Virus record (IMG/VR): IMGVR_UViG_3300020470_005894
Span: 29,915 to 93,914 of that record
Reading direction: 5' to 3' (one strand)
DNA length: 64,000 nucleotides
From: a virus
Position 1 is the first letter of the stretch. Every line of letters begins with the position of its first letter. The notes below the pieces were generated by a model that was not told the DNA's origin, did not search any database, and saw nothing but the letters and a program-made list of their open reading frames with translations. Positions 59,801 through 64,000 of this stretch are shown here, one piece after another. Position numbers and translations under genes: made by a program.

Positions 59801-62800
59801 AGATGGCAGAAAGACGTTTCTGCCATTAAGTAAATCAATTGGTGGGTCAGTATCAAAATCGTATAAAGCTCTAAATGGCAGTCGATGAGTGGGCGGAGTT
59901 ACCAATACAGATGGTATGGCTTTTGCAGCGCCCATCATTTGGCAACCGCCAAAGTTAAACGAAGCAGAAATATGTATATTCAAATTATCTGGATTTTTGT
60001 CAGACCAGCTAGAAAAAGGTGTGTCTGGATCTGTACCGGTTGCAGATCCTTGGAATAAAAATCCGCCGTCTGTTGACGCGTATGCTACAGTAGTTGATCC
60101 AGTTGGAAACCAGTACTCGGGCGTAAATTTTGCAATACCTTCATTGTTTGAAGCGTAAATAGGCCAGTCGACAGCAATACCGGACTTGATAGAATTATAT
60201 AGTATGCCCGGGCCAAACAAAGGTTCAAGGATAGTTTGTTTTGTCATTTCTGCTCTAGTGCGAAGATTAGTTACATTAGAGTAGGACTCTTGTTTAACAT
60301 GTGATTTTCCCATTCTATATGCGACTATTGGGTTGTTGCCCGCGTTATATAGAAATCCGTCATTAAAGTGTCTCGCTACTTGCACCGTTCTAGATACAGG
60401 ATAAAAACCATCTGTAATTCTCATTTTTTTATTAGCTTTAACATTAAAACTAATAATATCAGGTATTGTGTTTTCGCCCTGAGAAAAGCCTTTTCTTCCG
60501 TTTGATAAAAGATTATTAAATGATGAAAAATCATCAGATGAAAAATACAAGGCTTCAAATTTGACGCCCTGCTGATCAAGGCGCCAGTGATTTCTAAACG
60601 TTTCTGTATTTCCCATAGTGACAAAAGAACTAGTTACTTCTGAACTGGCTGGGTTAGTTTCATGAGACCAAGCGTTTGGATCTTTAGAGTCCAAATATTT
60701 AAATATCTCAGATTCAGTTATATCCTGCCCTCCGGTAAAGCCAACAACAGTTAGCTGGCTTATATCAGTGGTAATACTTACATTACCAGCTTCCCCTGCT
60801 GTAACTTGTGTGAGAGTAATGCTTTGTGGCCCGTCACGCCCAGAGGGTGGCGCCTCGGAAACTGTAATTTTATTGCTATGCCCATTTCCATGCTCAATCG
60901 CCTCTTTGAGCGAGATTAGGAACTCCTGCTGTGTGCCTGACGATAAGTTAATGCTAACTGCGACTCCACCGTCTTCATCAGAACCTGCTGTGCCAGCACC
61001 AGTATCGGTGTTTGCGTCATTAGATAGTATTGTACCAGTCTCTGTGCTACCATCGCTAGCAGAATTAGTAATAACATATCTTACTGTCTTGCCATCAGAC
61101 GAAGTGATTGTAATGTGTTCCTTTTCTGTCATGCCAGACGTAGCGTCGCCATCAGCAACAGTAATTGTTGCTGTAGCTACTTTATTATTTTCTGGAAACG
61201 CATCACGCGCACTTGAGGATACAATTCCGCCATGAACTGTGAAAATATCACTCTTGTTTGTGGTCGAATTATCTATAGTATATGGACTATTTGCTGAACT
61301 CCTGTTAAGAGGCACCATTATATTTATTTCTGGGCTCAGAGGATCTCTTTTAATCTCCACTCTATCAAAAACGTTTTTTTGTCTAGCTAAACCATAATCT
61401 AAAGGAAAGCCTTTTTTATAATATTCGCTTAGGTGCTCTGATATATTAAATTCAGGTACAATAGAATAGTCTCTTCCCATATGTTTTAAATTACCAAAAA
61501 AATCTTCATACGTGTTATACCATGGGTCATTACCACGAATTTTATTAGTTGCATAAAACGGTGTATTATAGGGAAAAGTATGTCTATTATACTGGATTGA
61601 TGCTTTTCCTTGCCCATACCCAGATAAATCTGATACGGCCGAGCCTGTTCTGTAATAAAACAGCGTTGGCTTGGTGCTATACACTAATTCGCCGGCAGAT
61701 CCAGTTTTTAAATTCAAAATAGAAGCCGTTATCATTTGAGCAATTTGCATTCTTGCAAATGGCGCATCTGCGTCATTTCCGTAAGCAAATCCAATTCTAT
61801 CGTGTCTTGTGTGATTTTGAGAAACAGTCAATTGTGAAATAGTGGTTGAAACTATAGTGTTTCCAGCAGCTCCTGTATCTCTTTGTGTCAAAGTAATTGT
61901 CTGCGCGCCGTTAGCAGCGCTGCCAGGAAGATTAGTGGAAACAATTCTACCACCAGTTTTTGCATTGATAGCAGTATGTAGCCCAGATAAGAAATCATAT
62001 TGAGTTGCAGAAGACAAATTTATGCCTATAGCAATCATGTCGGGGCTGCCAAGATTAAAAGGCGTACTATTTGGCACTGTGCCGGCACCGATGTCATCTC
62101 CGATTGAAAGGCCGGCGCCTGTGGTTGCTGCACCAGATTCTGCGATATTAGAGACAATGAAAATAAAGACTGTACCATCAGTGGCAGTCATCTTAAGATA
62201 TTCTCCCTCGGTCATACCAGTAGACGCATCACCGTCTGCAACAGAGACTGTACAATTTGCAGCCGATAGTGTTGTTGCTCTATGTGGAGTGAGCCCAATT
62301 TGAAGGCCTTCACCACCCATGGAAGAAGTTAGGTATATTGGCTTATCATAAATATCTTGTCTGGGATCAAGCGGCCAGATACTTAAAGCGCTTATTTCAT
62401 AAGGTTGATAAGACTCCAATTGCGAAAACATTGAAAAAGGAGGTAGATCTCCAATATCTGTGATGCCGCCACCAACGGTGGCGCCTGTAAGCGCATTTTG
62501 TTGGTTAATCACTACACCGTTAATGAGAAATTTTGTATTATTGTTCCATTGCTTGTCGGCTGGCAGCTGCCCAATAGCCGAGGTTGCAATTAAATTACCA
62601 GAAAACCAATTTTGATATAAATGTGTGTCTGTCGCATCGGTAGTAGTTCCTATTCCAGCTGTTTGTTTTTGATAAGCTGTCTTCTCTCTTGTATAACCCC
62701 ATAATTTATGGACCGAAGAAATAGAATTTGCTGCGCGATCATTTGTTCTTAACCTTGTAGTGCCATCTGATGCAGCGCTTACGGTACCACCGCCCTGTAA

Positions 62801-63967
62801 GCTTTTCCAGAATGTTCTTTTGTCACCAGGTCTAAAATCATATTTTTTAATTGTTAAATACTCGATGATGTTATTGCCATCGATGTCTTTGGATTGGTCA
62901 TCGAAGAATCCTAATGCATGGCTACCAGTTTCTTCGTAGAAAGGGCGTGTTAATTTATAAGTTCTATACGAGTTTATATCTCTTGGGTATAATCTTTCTG
63001 AAAGTATGTAAGAATTAGCACCATTTTTTGCTGCAGCATGCCACAAAGAATAAGTTTGCGTATTTAAATGCTTATAGCTTGTCCAGCCGGCATATGCGCC
63101 TTCAGAAGAAGTAAGCAAATCGCCTGACGATATTCTTAAAATAGTATTCAAATCTTTGTTAGAGAAATAGTTGACGTGGTTCATCATTGATTGACGTACG
63201 CGTGCAGGTTGGCCTCCGACGTCATCAATATCATACGTAAAAGGTTTGTATTTTGTTGTTACTACAGGCTCATAATATTGGTTAAGATACGCACTGTCAG
63301 TATAAACTCTGCTTAATTCAGGGGCTTGTCCCAAGTCAAAGTTATCAGAAGAGCCGACATGTGCAGGCAAGGAGTGTCTACCGGAAGGCAAGTAAGTAAT
63401 CCAACCGTACTGGCCATCAGCATAAGTTTTACCAATTAGTATATCGCTTTTTTGTTGGCCCACAACCTCATCTAATCTGCTTCCTAAGGCAAAAGTTGTA
63501 GTTTGCGTTCTGCCAATTAATTCATTAGGTATAGGATCGCTCTCATCAATAGAAAAAGTATTTTTTCTCCTGTGATATCTTGCAATAGGGTGCTGCCCAC
63601 CTCTAATTTGCTTCCAAGAAGGATGTTGGTAAGGTCCATTTCTGTGATGCAAAAGACCATTTAGAACTTTAGCTATACCTTCCTGGTGGCCCACACCGCT
63701 GGCTCTAATTATTAATCCTCCTTGATAATTATAATCGGTATTAGATCTGTGCACAAAATCTTCATATCCTAGAAAATTTTGGCTGGCTGTTATTGGATCG
63801 TATATGGTACTATTAAGGCCTACAAAATCATTCATAAGATATTGTCCGCCGACATGCCCGGCAGAACGAGGATAGCCATAGTATGTGGTCTCGACGCCAT
63901 CAAGCGTACTCATACTGAAGCCAATCTCGCTCGAACTCATGAAATTTATTGATCCACTTAAAGCCAT
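56840..63967 (-). CDS. Giant virion protein with two inserted repeat modules
   Basis: At 2375 residues this is the largest gene. The start (MALSGSINFMSSSEIGFSMS) is preceded by AGAGG. The chain is Tyr/Asn/Ser/Gly-rich and mostly beta, with no membrane segment. Two copies of a module of about 150 residues are inserted near 565-712 and 929-1077; each begins VADGDA(S/T)xGMTE, contains ATDGT or SSDGK and AIGINLSS-like strands, and closes with QTITLTQ or QSITLTQ followed by ISQLTV. C-terminal segments near 2010-2060 (KRGQFYHGHDFGNDLVPNQK) are conserved-looking. Such long proteins in large myophages form baseplate spikes, fibres or wedge extensions. Specific role unknown. Confidence 0.7.
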   Translation of the reverse strand: MALSGSINFMSSSEIGFSMSTLDGVETTYYGYPRSAGHVGGQYLMNDFVGLNSTIYDPITASQNFLGYEDFVHRSNTDYNYQGGLIIRASGVGHQEGIAKVLNGLLHHRNGPYQHPSWKQIRGGQHPIARYHRRKNTFSIDESDPIPNELIGRTQTTTFALGSRLDEVVGQQKSDILIGKTYADGQYGWITYLPSGRHSLPAHVGSSDNFDLGQAPELSRVYTDSAYLNQYYEPVVTTKYKPFTYDIDDVGGQPARVRQSMMNHVNYFSNKDLNTILRISSGDLLTSSEGAYAGWTSYKHLNTQTYSLWHAAAKNGANSYILSERLYPRDINSYRTYKLTRPFYEETGSHALGFFDDQSKDIDGNNIIEYLTIKKYDFRPGDKRTFWKSLQGGGTVSAASDGTTRLRTNDRAANSISSVHKLWGYTREKTAYQKQTAGIGTTTDATDTHLYQNWFSGNLIATSAIGQLPADKQWNNNTKFLINGVVINQQNALTGATVGGGITDIGDLPPFSMFSQLESYQPYEISALSIWPLDPRQDIYDKPIYLTSSMGGEGLQIGLTPHRATTLSAANCTVSVADGDASTGMTEGEYLKMTATDGTVFIFIVSNIAESGAATTGAGLSIGDDIGAGTVPNSTPFNLGSPDMIAIGINLSSATQYDFLSGLHTAINAKTGGRIVSTNLPGSAANGAQTITLTQRDTGAAGNTIVSTTISQLTVSQNHTRHDRIGFAYGNDADAPFARMQIAQMITASILNLKTGSAGELVYSTKPTLFYYRTGSAVSDLSGYGQGKASIQYNRHTFPYNTPFYATNKIRGNDPWYNTYEDFFGNLKHMGRDYSIVPEFNISEHLSEYYKKGFPLDYGLARQKNVFDRVEIKRDPLSPEINIMVPLNRSSANSPYTIDNSTTNKSDIFTVHGGIVSSSARDAFPENNKVATATITVADGDATSGMTEKEHITITSSDGKTVRYVITNSASDGSTETGTILSNDANTDTGAGTAGSDEDGGVAVSINLSSGTQQEFLISLKEAIEHGNGHSNKITVSEAPPSGRDGPQSITLTQVTAGEAGNVSITTDISQLTVVGFTGGQDITESEIFKYLDSKDPNAWSHETNPASSEVTSSFVTMGNTETFRNHWRLDQQGVKFEALYFSSDDFSSFNNLLSNGRKGFSQGENTIPDIISFNVKANKKMRITDGFYPVSRTVQVARHFNDGFLYNAGNNPIVAYRMGKSHVKQESYSNVTNLRTRAEMTKQTILEPLFGPGILYNSIKSGIAVDWPIYASNNEGIAKFTPEYWFPTGSTTVAYASTDGGFLFQGSATGTDPDTPFSSWSDKNPDNLNIHISASFNFGGCQMMGAAKAIPSVLVTPPTHRLPFRALYDFDTDPPIDLLNGRNVFLPSDFVEADRRSTSDSAYTLPGFEYRRGTVGMAGTPGARYTSFPILSPEFGGAFDNSFKDEILSSRFNVDANLYHSAINNYLAETMEFFIADSEPSINIGDLSSYPKGLKLPIITRNSLNAQFSEGDLGREFVMEVKLKAGKDQVMCEGPRKAGIGGKFLDGSNSPLLAGESSLTKLGSTMRGYIYGPAMECVTPNIHGYGTNAAVRGAGKALLPDLGQTSAFDPILVEEPILASYDFELYLYFNLQDPAYQAYTPPYFYGASSKILKYEPQAIDDTYAFLWGQSLKNSFNFERYDTGSYHGDERALCLTLPTTSSYEVTGQNRMKIDASVEFSNLLFVGPAAGADTFAEIQYASYIAPWWVCPVLDFSSSFAYTSSFASNIGQTGQILEEPLEKTGLVKNIYHDIKTGRGLWGGYGTDPYDKKAIGAVLKEEALGELDKGLYLEIKSMFSDTQEENISGSVGFVANNASADGVTPGGFFTLPPEENNTTNKTGSLAPRIDFETKKYPIGKIANSKTVHEAIVIIPYLDTPIKYSPKMSEQTIEFIEGYHDLYKPLDDGTHSNANYIMGKAETGFYNLYSTVEIIPGKHFLPIQPVLFQNMLSMILTSKYIPRHKRGQFYHGHDFGNDLVPNQKNYNLLGCSTPAVFNKNLDSLLQTDVGTMLSTLIGDIQPFLNTDNLANPYHNLGYQLPPEFDFIHNGNVSPFQMMVVPFTHTFSKQDLIDIYQGIMPTISQKIEKAISTLSISPNSLSPMNSDGIMPEWMPYGVKSVVSKEAAFRAKIKTIIEQIVDTTLEFDGPQERDAAVIAYINQILAGQGNYDDLGSAGVIATESGGRTFESIFEEAFNTPGSTDRLYFKDLGYENFLSPPLRAQGMLKDPAFFKAYVDEEKSIIPNWSTKDFYKNIKFMVFKVKQRGAKDFKKYRDRQVHELMRAKYVTPYAHTGENQKQVSGESILENITYSEVWGSNWPYDYFSLIETLKIDIDMLVNK
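60745..61185 (-). repeat. Protein module copy 2 in the giant virion gene
   Basis: This stretch encodes residues about 929-1077, beginning TITVADGDATSGMTE and ending ISQLTVVGF. It matches copy 1 in key positions (VADGD, GMTE, AINL-type strand, Q-x-ITLTQ, ISQLTV). Confidence 0.75.
61830..62275 (-). repeat. Protein module copy 1 in the giant virion gene
   Basis: This stretch encodes residues about 565-712, beginning TVSVADGDASTGMTE and ending ISQLTVSQN. The two copies are diverged at the DNA level, so the duplication is old. A related pattern occurs in the sheath gene around residues 160-295. Confidence 0.75.
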
Positions 63968-64000
63968 TTTTTCCTCTTGTTTATCCTATCATATAATTAG

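Noticed and set aside
60768-61235. Plus-strand frame of 155 codons opposite the giant virion gene
   Set aside because: Falls on the inserted module, where Thr/Ala/Gly codons leave the opposite strand open; no RBS.
1-64000. tRNA or other stable RNA genes
   Set aside because: No cloverleaf with a TTCRA-type T-loop was noticed by eye in the intergenic gaps, which are nearly all shorter than 150 nt. A tRNA scan would be needed to exclude one.

Overview
The window is a contiguous piece of a large, T4-related myophage genome. The grounds are a T4-type virion core: gp17 terminase, gp20 portal, gp21 protease, gp22 scaffold, gp23 capsid, gp13/14/15-like neck and completion proteins, gp18 sheath, gp19 tube, gp26, tape measure, gp48/54-like, gp53-like and a hub-like protein. 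There are no bacterial housekeeping genes, tRNA genes or CRISPR arrays. Every supported gene lies on the minus strand and genes are tightly packed, mostly with 0-60 nt gaps or ATGA/TAATG overlaps. The sequence is AT-rich, and spanin-like proteins suggest a Gram-negative host. A compact family A DNA polymerase, in place of T4's family B enzyme, points to a deep branch of T4-like phages (RM378 or 'far-T4' type) rather than a close T4 or cyanophage relative. A marine source is plausible but not shown.

Layout in the direction of transcription (right to left). 63967-45017: seven large virion proteins, probably baseplate wedge, fibre or appendage parts, including a 2375-residue protein with a duplicated insertion module. 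45004-39603: a DNA metabolism block with a RuvC-like resolvase, a DnaG-type primase, a Gly/Ala-rich protein, and a Mre11-Rad50 (gp47-gp46) homologue fused in one chain. 39573-37156: small membrane and coiled-coil proteins with holin-like and spanin-like features, plus a Zn-ribbon protein. 37152-30332: DNA packaging and prohead assembly (terminase, portal, two proteins in the gp67/68 position, a DUF1360-like membrane protein, prohead protease), ending with a ribosomal protein bS21 homologue. 30322-23568: two small beta-rich virion proteins and a 1891-residue fibre protein. 23471-18868: scaffold, capsid and accessory virion proteins, with two strong terminators. 18740-3198: neck, sheath, tube, tail chaperone, tape measure and baseplate hub genes. 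3190-1: family A polymerase, a divergent tubulin/FtsZ-like protein, gp32 ssDNA-binding protein and a truncated membrane protein.

Main points for a second look: the tubulin/FtsZ-like gene that overlaps polA; the bS21 homologue; the Mre11-Rad50 fusion; a probable +1 frameshift joining gp26 to a short chaperone extension just before the tape measure gene; an ACTATTTA element in front of at least eight minus-strand genes, a candidate late promoter; and a structured leader in front of a putative capsid accessory gene. All assignments come from reading motifs by eye. No database search was run.
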